Source: Bordetella parapertussis (lineage in GTDB: Bacteria > Pseudomonadota > Gammaproteobacteria > Burkholderiales > Burkholderiaceae_C). From it: DNA of 37,766 bases. The stretch spans positions 1 to 37,766 of the forward strand of contig CAMCWS010000007.1 in the NCBI GenBank assembly GCA_945882755.1, given 5' to 3'. A model generated the notes under the pieces. The model was not told where the DNA came from. It ran no database searches and worked only from the letters and a program-made list of their open reading frames with translations. The position numbers were made by a program, and so were the translations under genes. Below are positions 27,231 through 35,968 of this stretch, piece by piece (the first letter of the stretch is position 1; every line of letters begins with the position of its first letter).

Positions 27231-28165
27231 TGTCCGAACTCATTCTTCACCATTACCCCACATCGCCCTTTGCTGAAAAAGTGCGGTTGATCATGGGCTA
27301 TAAAAAGCTGTCATGGCAAGGTGTGACCATTCCCATGGTCATGCCCAAGCCCGAGCTCATGCCCTTGACGGGTGGCTACCGCCGCACACCGGTATTGCAA
27401 ATTGGTGCTGATGTTTACTGCGATACCGCCCTGATATGCAATGTGCTGGATCAGTTGCACCCTGAGCCTTCGCTTTATGGCAAACACGCCAAAGGCTTGG
27501 TGCGCACCGTGGCGCAATGGGCGGACAACATTGTGTTTCCCTCCGCCATGGGCTACAACTTTCAACCTGCGGGTGCGGCCCATGTGTTTGCCAGCACCGA
27601 CCCCGAGGTGGTGAAAGTGTTTGCTGCCGACCGCCAAGCCATGCGGGGCGGGGCGTCTCGTATGCCTGCCGCAGACGCTACCAGCGCATACAAGAACTAC
27701 CTGCGCCGCGTCTCCAGTATGTTGGAGGGCCAAGACTTTGTCATGGGTTCCCAGCCCACCTTGGCCGACTTTTCCATCTACCACTCGGTGTGGTTCACCG
27801 TGGTCAAAGTGCCTTTGCTTGCAGGCATTTTGGACACCACGCCTTTGGTGAAGGCTTGGGTTGAACGAATGGCAGCCTTCGGCCACGGCAACAGCACCAA
27901 CCTCAGCGCTGTCGATGCGCTGAAGGTCGCCCATGACGCCACACCCTTGGATGTAAGCAAAGAGGTGTTCCAAGACGAGCACGGCATTCCTTTGGGCACA
28001 CAGGTCATCGTTCACGCTGAAAGCTTTGGCACCGAACCCACGCAGGGCGAATTGGTGGCTGCCACTCGCACACGCTACAGCTTGAGCCGCAGCGACCCAC
28101 GCACCGGCACGGTCCATGTGCATTTCCCGCGCAACGGCTTCCATATGAAAAGGGCAGAAGCATGA
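27230..28165 (+). CDS. Glutathione S-transferase-like protein with C-terminal extension
   Basis: The 311-aa product starts with a thioredoxin-like GST N-domain (ELILHHYPTSPFAEKVRLIM) including the RRTPVLQIG cis-Pro region and a following DTALI in place of the usual E/QSxxI. A helical C-domain follows with DFVMGSQPTLADFSIYH. The final 75 residues or so (from VSKEVFQDEHG) are extra compared with ordinary 200-230-aa GSTs and look beta-rich (GTQVIVHAESFG, GTVHVHFPRNGFHM). I favour the ATG overlapping the previous stop by one base. Enzymatic activity cannot be assured; the N-domain SPFAEKV lacks an obvious catalytic Cys but has Ser. Confidence 0.85.
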   Translation: MSELILHHYPTSPFAEKVRLIMGYKKLSWQGVTIPMVMPKPELMPLTGGYRRTPVLQIGADVYCDTALICNVLDQLHPEPSLYGKHAKGLVRTVAQWADNIVFPSAMGYNFQPAGAAHVFASTDPEVVKVFAADRQAMRGGASRMPAADATSAYKNYLRRVSSMLEGQDFVMGSQPTLADFSIYHSVWFTVVKVPLLAGILDTTPLVKAWVERMAAFGHGNSTNLSAVDALKVAHDATPLDVSKEVFQDEHGIPLGTQVIVHAESFGTEPTQGELVAATRTRYSLSRSDPRTGTVHVHFPRNGFHMKRAEA

Positions 28166-29064
28166 TTTCCGATTTCAAAGGCAAAACCGCAGTCTTGACG
28201 GGTGGTGCATCTGGCTTTGGCTTGGAATGCGCTCGCATTGGGGCCACTTTGGGCATGAATGTGGTGCTGGTCGATGTGCAAAAAGATGCACTTAAAGCCG
28301 CACACGATGAAATCAAAGCCATGGGTGTGCATGTCATGGCCAAGCGGGTAGATGTCTCAAACGCTGATGAGATGCAAGAGCTGGCCACGGCTGTGTTCGA
28401 GCGCTTTGGCGCACCCCACTTTGTGTTTAACAACGCAGGGGTGGGCGCAGGTGGATTGGTCTGGGAAAACTCGGTCAAGGATTGGGAATGGCTGATCGGT
28501 GTCAACCTGTGGGGCGTTATCCACGGCGTACGCTTGTTCACCCCCATGATGTTGGAAGCTGCCAAGAAAGACCCCGCATACCAAGGCCATATCGTCAATA
28601 CCGCCAGCATGGCCGGACTGCTGACACCGCCCAATATGGGCATTTATAACGTCACCAAACACGCGGTGGTGGCCTTAACCGAAACCCTGTACCAAGACTT
28701 GAAGTTGGTCAGCGAGCAAATCAGCGCCAGTGTGTTGTGCCCTTATTTCGTTCCGACTGGCATTAACCAAAGCGAGCGCAACCGTCCAGCGCATTTGCCG
28801 CCGGTTGCTTTCACCAAAAGCCAACTCATTGGCCAAGCCATGAGCGACAAAGCGGTGGGCAGTGGCAAAGTCAGCGCAGCGCAAGTGGCGCAGATGGTGT
28901 TTGACGCCATCAAAGCTGAGCAGTTTTATATCTATAGCCACCCCAAAGCCTTGGGTAATGCCCAAACCCGCTTTGATGCCATCGTTCATGGAACCAACCC
29001 GCCAGACCCATTTGCGGAGCGTCCCGATATTGGCATCTCGCTTAAACAGGCATTGAAAGAATAA
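28162..29064 (+). CDS. Short-chain dehydrogenase/reductase (second of the cluster)
   Basis: The 300-aa SDR has TGGASGFG near residue 14, VDVSNADEM, NNAGVGAGG, catalytic Ser in NTASMAGLLT and Tyr/Lys in YNVTKHAVV. It is extended beyond 250 residues with a C-terminal segment (AAQVAQMVFDAIKAEQFYIYSHP) shared with SDRs acting on bulky or lipid-like substrates. It overlaps the GST-like gene by four bases (ATGA), suggesting coordinated expression. Low similarity of its N- and C-terminal thirds to the SDR at 25410 argues against recent duplication. Substrate unknown. Confidence 0.9.
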   Translation: MISDFKGKTAVLTGGASGFGLECARIGATLGMNVVLVDVQKDALKAAHDEIKAMGVHVMAKRVDVSNADEMQELATAVFERFGAPHFVFNNAGVGAGGLVWENSVKDWEWLIGVNLWGVIHGVRLFTPMMLEAAKKDPAYQGHIVNTASMAGLLTPPNMGIYNVTKHAVVALTETLYQDLKLVSEQISASVLCPYFVPTGINQSERNRPAHLPPVAFTKSQLIGQAMSDKAVGSGKVSAAQVAQMVFDAIKAEQFYIYSHPKALGNAQTRFDAIVHGTNPPDPFAERPDIGISLKQALKE

Positions 29065-29074
29065 AACGCAAGCC

Positions 29075-30157
29075 ATGCGGGCCCTGCGCATTTATGCTGG
29101 CCCCACGGCCCGCCAACACATTGCCGACAAAGGCTTGCTGCCCCAGCACATCAGTGTGGTGCCAGGCGCAGCAGGTGGTCCCAAGGGCTTGATCTTGGGA
29201 CCCATAGACCGTTTTTTATTTGGCCATTGGTTGCCACGCAGCGACCAACCCATTGACTTGGTGGGTGCCTCCATTGGCGCTTGGCGCATGGCCACCGCCT
29301 GTCTGTCCCAGCCTGAAAAAGAGCTGCTTGCCTTGGAAGAGGCTTATATCCATCAGCACTACGAATTGGCCCCAGGTCAACGCCGACCCACGCCGCACCA
29401 AGTCAGCACCGATTTCGCCGCCAATTTGCACCGTTTTTACAGCGGCCGTATTCACCCTGTGATTCACCATCCGCGCTACAGATTGCATGTGATGACCTCA
29501 CGCGGTTTGGGCTTGCTCTCCCAAGACAATGCATTGCGCACACCACTGGGATACGCCGCAGCCTACATCAGCAATTTTTTCAGCCGACCCGCCATGGGCA
29601 GGTGGTTAGAGCGTGTGGTGTTTTCCAGCCCCTTCATGGGAGCGCCGCATCCATTACCCTTTGCCACAGACGATTACCCCTCACGTCAACTGGCCTTGAG
29701 CGAAGACAACTTCATGGATGCGGTGCAAGCGAGTTGCTCCATTCCATTTGTGTTGGAAGCGGTGAAAGCCATACACGGTGCACCTGCAGGGGCTTATTGG
29801 GATGGCGGCATCACCGACTACCACTTGCATTTGGACTACCGCCAAGCCAAGGGATTAACGCTGTACCCGCATTTCCAAAAAGCCGTGGTGCCCGGCTGGT
29901 TGGACAAAAAACTGACCCGTCGCCACCACGCCACCGCATTTTTAGACAGCACGGTCTTGTTGGCGCCAGACCCTGAATGGGTGCGAACGCTGCCCAATGG
30001 AAAACTCCCCGACCGCACCGACTTCACCACCTACGGCCAAGACTTGGCTGCTCGGGTCAAAGTGTGGACACAAGCCGTGGGTGAGGCCCAGCGTTTGGCC
30101 GACGAATTGGCAGACTGGTTGTTGCAACCCGACTTTGGCAGGGTGGAAGCGCTTTAA
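29075..30157 (+). CDS. Patatin-like phospholipase-family protein
   Basis: This 360-aa protein has the patatin catalytic dyad: nucleophile Ser66 in GASIG (64-68) and Asp243 in DGG (243-245), and an oxyanion loop GAAGGPKG (31-38). There is no signal peptide, so it should be cytoplasmic or membrane-associated. Patatin-like enzymes hydrolyse acyl esters of lipids, which would supply fatty acids to the adjacent beta-oxidation genes; this is inference. It starts 10 bp after the preceding SDR and is the last gene of the plus-strand run; its end converges on the thioesterase-GNAT gene with a 9-bp gap. Confidence 0.88.
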   Translation: MRALRIYAGPTARQHIADKGLLPQHISVVPGAAGGPKGLILGPIDRFLFGHWLPRSDQPIDLVGASIGAWRMATACLSQPEKELLALEEAYIHQHYELAPGQRRPTPHQVSTDFAANLHRFYSGRIHPVIHHPRYRLHVMTSRGLGLLSQDNALRTPLGYAAAYISNFFSRPAMGRWLERVVFSSPFMGAPHPLPFATDDYPSRQLALSEDNFMDAVQASCSIPFVLEAVKAIHGAPAGAYWDGGITDYHLHLDYRQAKGLTLYPHFQKAVVPGWLDKKLTRRHHATAFLDSTVLLAPDPEWVRTLPNGKLPDRTDFTTYGQDLAARVKVWTQAVGEAQRLADELADWLLQPDFGRVEAL

Positions 30158-30166
30158 GGGCTTGCT

Positions 30167-31024
30167 TTACAAAGCGCAGACCATTTCCACATGCGCCATG
30201 TTCGCTTCCATAAACACCTCGCCTTGGCGACGAAAGCCTTGACGACGGTAAAAGTTCTCGGCACTGCATTGGGCATGTAGCAATATCTGTTGGTCACCAC
30301 GCGCTCGGGCAGCGTCCATCAAGGCCGACAAGACTTGGTCGCCTAAGCGCTGGCCGCGCAGCACCCGCTTGACCGCCATGCGACCAATTTTGGCGACGCC
30401 ATTCACCGAGGGCAGCAAACGCCCCGTGGCCACCGGCAAGCCCAAACGGTTGCACAACACCGCATGAACGCAATGCTCGTCGCGGGAATCCCATTCCATG
30501 GCTTGGTCCACGCCTTGCTCATCCACGAACACCTCGGTACGCAAGGGGCCGGTGAGGGGTTTCAATTCTGCCCAGGTGCCCAGTTGCAAAGTGGTCATGG
30601 GCTCGCCTTGCTCAAAACCCAGCAAGGTGTCTCGCAAGGCTTGCGGTACGGGCTTGGAGGTTTGGGTTTGGGGGTCGGCATAGACATAGACCAACTCGCC
30701 CTTGACCAACATCTGCTCGCCGCGAAACACCACGCCATCAAAAACAATGGACGAGTTGCCTATTCGCGCACAACGCATACCGATGTGCAGCAAATCGTCG
30801 TAAACCGCCGAGGCTTTGTATTCCAAACTGGACTTGACCACAAATAAATCGCCACCCATGCCGTGCAAACTTTGCTCGTAGGGCAGAGCCAAGGCTCGCC
30901 AATAGTCAGATACGGCGGTGTCCAAGTACATCAGATAGTGGCCGTTGAAGACGATTTTTTGCATATCGACCTCAACCCAGCGCACCCGCAGGGCATGGAA
31001 AAAACGAAAGTCTTGGCGGTTCAT
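30167..31024 (-). CDS. Fusion: YbgC/FadM-type thioesterase with GNAT acetyltransferase domain
   Basis: The single 285-aa frame joins two domains. Residues about 8-137 form a hotdog acyl-CoA thioesterase (VRWVEVDMQKIVFNGHYLMYLD, then YDDLLHIGMRCARIGNSS). Residues about 143-285 form an ElaA/YjcF-like GNAT N-acyltransferase (EVFVDEQGVDQAMEWDSRDE; acetyl-CoA loop LRGQRLGDQ; AENFYRRQGF). The junction FEQGEPMTTLQLGTW has no stop or frame change; Met143 could in principle serve as an internal start. The thioesterase would release acids from acyl-CoA, while the GNAT would acylate an amine. It is divergent from the alcohol dehydrogenase gene (59 bp between). Confidence 0.9.
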   Translation of the reverse strand: MNRQDFRFFHALRVRWVEVDMQKIVFNGHYLMYLDTAVSDYWRALALPYEQSLHGMGGDLFVVKSSLEYKASAVYDDLLHIGMRCARIGNSSIVFDGVVFRGEQMLVKGELVYVYADPQTQTSKPVPQALRDTLLGFEQGEPMTTLQLGTWAELKPLTGPLRTEVFVDEQGVDQAMEWDSRDEHCVHAVLCNRLGLPVATGRLLPSVNGVAKIGRMAVKRVLRGQRLGDQVLSALMDAARARGDQQILLHAQCSAENFYRRQGFRRQGEVFMEANMAHVEMVCAL

Positions 31025-31083
31025 GGCGGTGGTGTTGTCCGTTAAAGTGGCGGCATCCTACAACGAGCTGAGCGGAAAACACC

Positions 31084-32232
31084 ATGGCCAGTATTTTTTA
31101 CATCACCCAAGTTCATATTGAATACGGCGCTTTGCAACGCTTGACCGAGGAGTGCCAACGCATTGGCATCTCTCGTCCCCTGATCGTGACCGATGCGGGG
31201 ATCAAAGCCGCGGGTTTGCTGCAGCAGGCCTTGGATGCCATGCAAGGCATGAATGTCACCGTGTTTGACGCCACGCCCTCCAACCCCACCGAAGCGGCGG
31301 TGCGCTCGGCAACCGCTTTGTGCCAGCAACACCAGTGCGATGGTTTGATTGCTTTTGGTGGGGGATCATCGATTGACTGCGCCAAGGGCGTGGCGATTGC
31401 TGCGACCCACGAGGGGCCACTCACCACCTACGCCACCATCGAGGGGGGCTCACCCCGCATCACCGACAAAGTGCTGCCTCTCATCGCTGTGCCCACCACT
31501 GCCGGCACGGGCAGCGAAGTGGCCCGAGGCGCCATCATCATCGTCGACGATGGCCGCAAGCTGGGTTTTCATTCTTGGCATTTGGTGCCCAAGGTGGCTT
31601 TGCTGGACCCTGCGCTCACCCTCGGTTTGCCACCCCTGATGACGGCAGCAACCGGCATGGATGCGATTGCCCATTGCATGGAAACCTTCATGTCCTCAGC
31701 TTTCAACCCACCGGCTGATGGCATTGCTTTGGACGGCTTGGCGCGTGGTTGGGCCAATATTGAACGCGCCACGCGGGACGGCAGCGACCGCGATGCACGT
31801 TTGCAAATGATGAGCGCCTCGATGCAAGGCGCGATGGCGTTTCAAAAAGGCTTGGGCTGCGTGCATTCGCTCAGCCACAGCCTGGGCGGCATCAACCCCA
31901 AGTTGCACCACGGCACCTTGAACGCCATGTTTTTGCCAGCGGTCATTGCCTTCAACGCCCAAGCCCCCGCCATGCAAAAAGAACTTCGCTTGGCCCGTAT
32001 GGCCCAAGCCATGGGTTTGCCAGAAAGCGCCAAACCTGCGCAAACCATTGGCGACGCCATCCACGCCATGAACGCCCGTTTAAGTCTGCCCAGTGGCTTG
32101 GCCTCCATGGGCGTGAGTGCTTTGCAGTTTGACGACATCATCAAAGGCGCCATCGCCGACCACTCGCACAAAACCAATCCCCGTGAAGCCTCGGCAGAAG
32201 ATTACCGTGTGATGCTGCAAGCCTCGATGTAA
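31084..32232 (+). CDS. Iron-containing alcohol dehydrogenase (group III)
   Basis: The 382-aa enzyme has the NAD(P) site GGGSSID (92-98), PTTAGTGSEVA, and metal ligands Asp193, His197, His261 and His275 (GMDAIAHCME; CVHSLSHSLGG; PKLHHGTLN). It should interconvert an alcohol and an aldehyde or ketone; the 4-hydroxybutyrate, propanediol and ethanol dehydrogenases share this pattern, so the substrate is open. A weak promoter-like pair, TTGTCC (31035-31040) and TACAAC (31059-31064), lies 18 bp apart in the divergent gap. Repeats follow its stop. Confidence 0.92.
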   Translation: MASIFYITQVHIEYGALQRLTEECQRIGISRPLIVTDAGIKAAGLLQQALDAMQGMNVTVFDATPSNPTEAAVRSATALCQQHQCDGLIAFGGGSSIDCAKGVAIAATHEGPLTTYATIEGGSPRITDKVLPLIAVPTTAGTGSEVARGAIIIVDDGRKLGFHSWHLVPKVALLDPALTLGLPPLMTAATGMDAIAHCMETFMSSAFNPPADGIALDGLARGWANIERATRDGSDRDARLQMMSASMQGAMAFQKGLGCVHSLSHSLGGINPKLHHGTLNAMFLPAVIAFNAQAPAMQKELRLARMAQAMGLPESAKPAQTIGDAIHAMNARLSLPSGLASMGVSALQFDDIIKGAIADHSHKTNPREASAEDYRVMLQASM

Positions 32233-32265
32233 TCCGTTAAGCGTATTCGTCACTGCGTCTAGTTT

Positions 32266-32328
32266 CGTCACTGCGAGGAGCGTAGCGACGAAGCAGTCCA
32301 AAGATCACTTCGCTTCGCTCGTGATGAC
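32266..32328. repeat. Diverged palindromic repeats between convergent genes
   Basis: CGTCACTGCGAGGAGCGTAG followed by CGACGAAGCAGTCC (32267-32299) is a variant of the same family, with ACTGC/GCAGT outer ends. A second hairpin pairs ATCAC (32304-32308) with GTGAT (32321-32325) around a CTTCGCTTCGCTC-like loop. A partial copy, CGTCACTGCGT, precedes at 32249-32259. They occupy most of the 102-bp gap between the alcohol dehydrogenase and ygfZ and may contribute to termination. Confidence 0.75.
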
Positions 32329-32334
32329 GGCAAA

Positions 32335-33267
32335 TTAAATATCGTCCCGCAACACATAAGGCAGGGGATGCAAAGTCAAGCCAGCACCTTGGGCGGTTGC
32401 CAAACCACCCGCCGTGTCTTCCAAAGCACTGGTTTGCAAACACACCACCGCCCAATGCCCCTGCACAGGATGGTGACAGGCTTGGGCGACGACGCCTGAA
32501 GGTTGGCTGGGATCGCTGGCACTGAATATCTCTTGGCCAGCTTGCAGCGCCGCAGTTGCCGATGCAAGGTAAGCACGGCGTTTCAAGGTGCCGCGAAACT
32601 GGCTACGCGCCACCACCTCTTGGCCGGGGTAGCAGCCTTTTTTGAAGTTCACGCCGTCCACCGATTCAAAGTTGAGCATTTGCGGCACAAAAGCCTCGAA
32701 GGTGGCGGCTTGCACATCGGCGACGCCACTGAGCACCTCGGACAGCAACCAATCGTAAAGGTCTAAGGCAGCGGTCGCTAAAGCCGTACCCACCGGCACG
32801 ACCTGCAAAGCCCGGGCATGACCTTGTGCAGGGTAAAGCCGCACCGTCCAAGCGGCATCCATGGCCAAAGACCACGGTGACTCGCCAAGCGACGCAGGCA
32901 CCGTAGCACCCAACAGGCCACGCACTTCGTACTGCTCGGACACATCGTTCATCACCACCTTGGCTCGCAGCACAAACATGCGCAAACGCTTCAAGGTCTG
33001 CGCCAGCAGGTCTTGTCGCAGGATCAGCCAGACATCATCGGGCGAGGTTTTGAAACCAATAAAACTAGCTTGCATCCGTCCTTTGGCATTGCAAAACGCG
33101 GCCAAACGGGCTTGATCGGGCGGTAAGAGCAAAAAATCGTTGCTCAATTGGTTGTGCAAAAAATTGGCAGCGTCTGCACCTTGGGCATGGAGGACGCCGA
33201 GGTGAGGCAGGGTGCAGCTACCTTGGGCAGTGCCCAACAAGTCGGGGAGAGCAACAAATGTATTCAT
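32335..33267 (-). CDS. ygfZ: Tetrahydrofolate-binding protein YgfZ (iron-sulfur repair)
   Basis: The 310-aa product is related to the T-protein of the glycine cleavage system and has the family signature KGCYPGQEV with Cys212 (210-218), followed by RSQFRGTLKRR. YgfZ uses folate in maintenance of certain [4Fe-4S] enzymes such as MiaB. N-terminal features GADAANFLHNQLSND and AAFCNAKGRMQASF fit well. The ATG at 33267 has AGAGG very close (one base away), so the exact initiation is not ideal. It is divergent from mltG across 45 bp, an arrangement I recall from other betaproteobacteria. Confidence 0.93.
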   Translation of the reverse strand: MNTFVALPDLLGTAQGSCTLPHLGVLHAQGADAANFLHNQLSNDFLLLPPDQARLAAFCNAKGRMQASFIGFKTSPDDVWLILRQDLLAQTLKRLRMFVLRAKVVMNDVSEQYEVRGLLGATVPASLGESPWSLAMDAAWTVRLYPAQGHARALQVVPVGTALATAALDLYDWLLSEVLSGVADVQAATFEAFVPQMLNFESVDGVNFKKGCYPGQEVVARSQFRGTLKRRAYLASATAALQAGQEIFSASDPSQPSGVVAQACHHPVQGHWAVVCLQTSALEDTAGGLATAQGAGLTLHPLPYVLRDDI

Positions 33268-33301
33268 GCCTCTATTATCATGGCCGCATCTTTTGACACC
33301 G

Positions 33302-33307
33302 CAGGAG
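33302..33307 (+). promoter_or_regulatory. Ribosome binding site deciding the mltG start
   Basis: CAGGAG lies 5 bases before ATG 33313. It supports this start over in-frame codons upstream that run into ygfZ. Confidence 0.8.
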
Positions 33308-33312
33308 CGGCA

Positions 33313-34317
33313 ATGAAATGGTTTTGGAGCAGCCTTTGGCTGGCAACAGGCATGGCACTGGTCATCTTAGGCGCTGCCGCATGGTGGGTCTTGCGTCCCT
33401 TGCCCATGGCCACGCAGACGGTCGATCTGTCGGTATCCCTAGGTTCAAGCCCACGCATGGTGGCCAATCAAATAGCCGAGTCCGGCATTGATGTGTCTCC
33501 GACGCTGATGTACTACTTGTTCAGGCTCAGTGGTCAGTCCAAGCTGATTCGCGCTGGCAGCTATGAAATTGCCAACACCACCAACGCGTGGGACTTGCTG
33601 CAAAAACTGGTGCGTGGCGAAGAAAATCTGATAGCCATCACTTTGGTGGAGGGCTGGACTATGCGCCAATGGCGTCAAGCCTTGGGCAAAGCCGAGTTTT
33701 TAAAGCATGACACCCAAGGCGATACCGATGATGAGTTGATGCGCCGCTTAGGATTGGCCGACATGCCTGCGGAAGGGCGGTTTTTTCCAGATACTTATAT
33801 GTATGGCAAAGGCAGCAGCGATGTGGCTGTGTTGCGCCGCGCTTTGCACGCCATGGACAAGCAGTTAGCACAGGCTTGGGCCAAACGAGACATGGGCTTG
33901 CCGTTACAAAACCCGCAAGAAGCCTTGATTTTGGCCAGCATTGTGGAAAAAGAAACCGGTAAACCTTCAGACCGCGCCATGATTGCCAGCGTTTTTCATA
34001 ACCGCTTGCGCATCAATATGCCCCTGCAAACCGACCCGACCGTGATTTACGGCATGGGAGCTGACTTCGACGGCAATTTACGCCGCGTCGACTTGCAAAC
34101 CGAGCATCCTTGGAACACCTATGTCCACCGAGGCTTACCGCCCACACCCATCGCCATGCCAGGCAAAGCCGCATTGCTGGCGACACTTCAACCCGCCACC
34201 AGCAAAGCGCTGTACTTTGTGGCGCGGGGTGATGGCAGCAGTGAGTTCAGCGAAACCTTGGACAAGCACAACGCTGCCGTGGATCGCTACCAGCGCAACC
34301 CTGCCAAGGCACAATAA
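33313..34317 (+). CDS. mltG: Endolytic peptidoglycan transglycosylase MltG
   Basis: The 334-aa protein has one N-terminal membrane anchor (about residues 3-27, [20 protein letters not shown]), a LysM-like region, and the YceG/MltG catalytic domain. The catalytic Glu is E212 in ASIVEKET, followed by [21 protein letters not shown] and [14 protein letters not shown]. It cleaves nascent glycan strands at the outer face of the inner membrane and is thought to set glycan chain length. The following tmk gene starts after 5 bp, giving the familiar mltG-tmk-holB order. Confidence 0.95.
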   Translation: MKWFWSSLWLATGMALVILGAAAWWVLRPLPMATQTVDLSVSLGSSPRMVANQIAESGIDVSPTLMYYLFRLSGQSKLIRAGSYEIANTTNAWDLLQKLVRGEENLIAITLVEGWTMRQWRQALGKAEFLKHDTQGDTDDELMRRLGLADMPAEGRFFPDTYMYGKGSSDVAVLRRALHAMDKQLAQAWAKRDMGLPLQNPQEALILASIVEKETGKPSDRAMIASVFHNRLRINMPLQTDPTVIYGMGADFDGNLRRVDLQTEHPWNTYVHRGLPPTPIAMPGKAALLATLQPATSKALYFVARGDGSSEFSETLDKHNAAVDRYQRNPAKAQ

Positions 34318-34322
34318 GCGGC

Positions 34323-34967
34323 ATGTACCCTGGGATTTTCATCAGCTTTGAAGGCATAGACGGCGCAGGCAAATCCAGCCATGTGCAAGCTGTGGCGGAT
34401 GCTTTTGCCCAAGCCAAACGCCAAGTGGTGCTGACCCGCGAACCAGGCGGCACGCCCTTGGCTGAAAAACTGCGCGACATGGTTTTGCACGACAGCATGG
34501 ACCCCTTAAGCGAAGTGCTGCTGATGTTTGCGGCGCGGCGTGACCATTTGCAGCAAGTGATTGAACCCGCTTTGGCCCGTGGCGATGTGGTGGTTTGCGA
34601 CCGCTTCACCGACGCCACTTTTGCCTACCAAGGTGCGGGGCGCGGTTTTGACTTGAATGTGTTGAGGCAACTGGAACTTTGGGTTCAAGCCTTGCCCTCG
34701 GGCGGTTTGCGCCAACCTGATCTCACCTTGTGGTTTTCGCTGGACCCCGCCATTGCTGCACAACGCCTGAGCAACGCCCGAGTGCCTGACCGCTTTGAAG
34801 CCCAGCCCGCCGCGTTTTTCGCCAAAGTTCACCAAGGCTATCTCGACCGACTGCAAGCCGATCCAAAGCGGTTTGCCCGTATCGACGCTTCAGCATCGCT
34901 GGACGCTGTGCGCAGCCAAGTCATGCAAGTGCTTAAAGAGCGCCTTCATCTTCAATTCGCACCATGA
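34323..34967 (+). CDS. tmk: Thymidylate kinase
   Basis: This 214-aa enzyme phosphorylates dTMP to dTDP. The P-loop GIDGAGKS is at 11-18, then [35 protein letters not shown] with the DR motif, and a lid with Arg residues. No cysteine-dependent or regulatory features stand out. The stop overlaps the holB start (ATGA). Confidence 0.96.
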   Translation: MYPGIFISFEGIDGAGKSSHVQAVADAFAQAKRQVVLTREPGGTPLAEKLRDMVLHDSMDPLSEVLLMFAARRDHLQQVIEPALARGDVVVCDRFTDATFAYQGAGRGFDLNVLRQLELWVQALPSGGLRQPDLTLWFSLDPAIAAQRLSNARVPDRFEAQPAAFFAKVHQGYLDRLQADPKRFARIDASASLDAVRSQVMQVLKERLHLQFAP

Positions 34968-35965
34968 GCGCCTTGGCACCTTGGTTGCAAACCTCCTTGG
35001 AAAACCTGCTGCCCCGCGCTGGGCACGCTTGGTTGATTCAGGGCTCGTCCGGTTTGGGGCAGTACGAACTCTCTTTGGCGCTTGCCCAAGGCTGGTTATG
35101 TTCAGCGCCCACAGCGCCCACAGCGCAAGGCGCTTGCGGCCAATGCGCCAGTTGCCACGGCATCGCTGTGCGGGTTCATGCCGACTTTCGGGTGCTCATG
35201 CCCGAAACCGAGTTGATGGAACGGGCTTGGCCGCTGAGCGAAAAAGCGGAAAAAGAGATTGACGACAAAAAACGCAAACCCAGCCGAGAGATTCGTGTGG
35301 ACGCGCTGCGCGAGATGCTGGACTTTTGCCATATGACCCGCTCAGGTGAACGCGGCAAAGTGGTGATGATTTACCCCGCCGAGCAAATGAACACGGTGAC
35401 CGCCAACACCTTGCTCAAAACCTTGGAAGAGCCGCCTGCCGACACCCGCTTCATTTTGGCTACCTCCGCGGCCCATGAGTTGCTGCCCACCATCCGCAGC
35501 CGATGCTTGGTTTACACCCTGAACTGGCCCGACTCAGCCCCTGCCTTGGCTTGGCTGACCGAGCAGGGTTTGCCTAAAGCTGAAGCTGAGGCTTTGCTTC
35601 GTGCGGCTGGGGGTCGAGCCCATGACGCCTTGGCCTTTTTCAACGACGGCTTGAAAGCCAAAGATTGGGCAGGCTTGCCCAAGTTGCTGCTGCGCGGCGA
35701 GGCCGGTTGGCTGGTTGACGCTGCTCCCGCCATGGTTTTGTCTGTTTTGCAAAAGCTTTGCCACGATATGCAGGCTTTGGCTTGTGGCAGCACACCCCGC
35801 TACTTCGATGCCGCAGATTTACCTAAACCTTCCCCTTTGAATACCCTTAGCCTCTGGTCGCGGGAGCTGATGGACAGCGCCCGAACCGTGGACCACTCCT
35901 TTAACCCCGGTCTGTTACTGCAAGCCTGGGTCAGCCGTGCCCAACGGGCTTTGAATGCCGCCTGA
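34964..35965 (+). CDS. holB: DNA polymerase III delta-prime subunit
   Basis: The 333-aa clamp-loader subunit has a four-Cys zinc module ([17 protein letters not shown]), the segment [31 protein letters not shown] and the SRC motif in [11 protein letters not shown]. The nucleotide-binding loop reads GSSGLGQYE without the Walker Lys, as expected for delta-prime, which does not hydrolyse ATP. It works in the clamp-loader complex to load the beta clamp onto primed DNA. TatD follows after 3 bp; a PilZ-domain gene often found at this point in related genomes is absent. Confidence 0.95.
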   Translation: MSALAPWLQTSLENLLPRAGHAWLIQGSSGLGQYELSLALAQGWLCSAPTAPTAQGACGQCASCHGIAVRVHADFRVLMPETELMERAWPLSEKAEKEIDDKKRKPSREIRVDALREMLDFCHMTRSGERGKVVMIYPAEQMNTVTANTLLKTLEEPPADTRFILATSAAHELLPTIRSRCLVYTLNWPDSAPALAWLTEQGLPKAEAEALLRAAGGRAHDALAFFNDGLKAKDWAGLPKLLLRGEAGWLVDAAPAMVLSVLQKLCHDMQALACGSTPRYFDAADLPKPSPLNTLSLWSRELMDSARTVDHSFNPGLLLQAWVSRAQRALNAA

Positions 35966-35968
35966 ACC

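Noticed and set aside
34964..35965. Defective ATPase in holB because of a missing Walker Lys
   Set aside because: Delta-prime normally lacks a functional nucleotide site, so this is expected.
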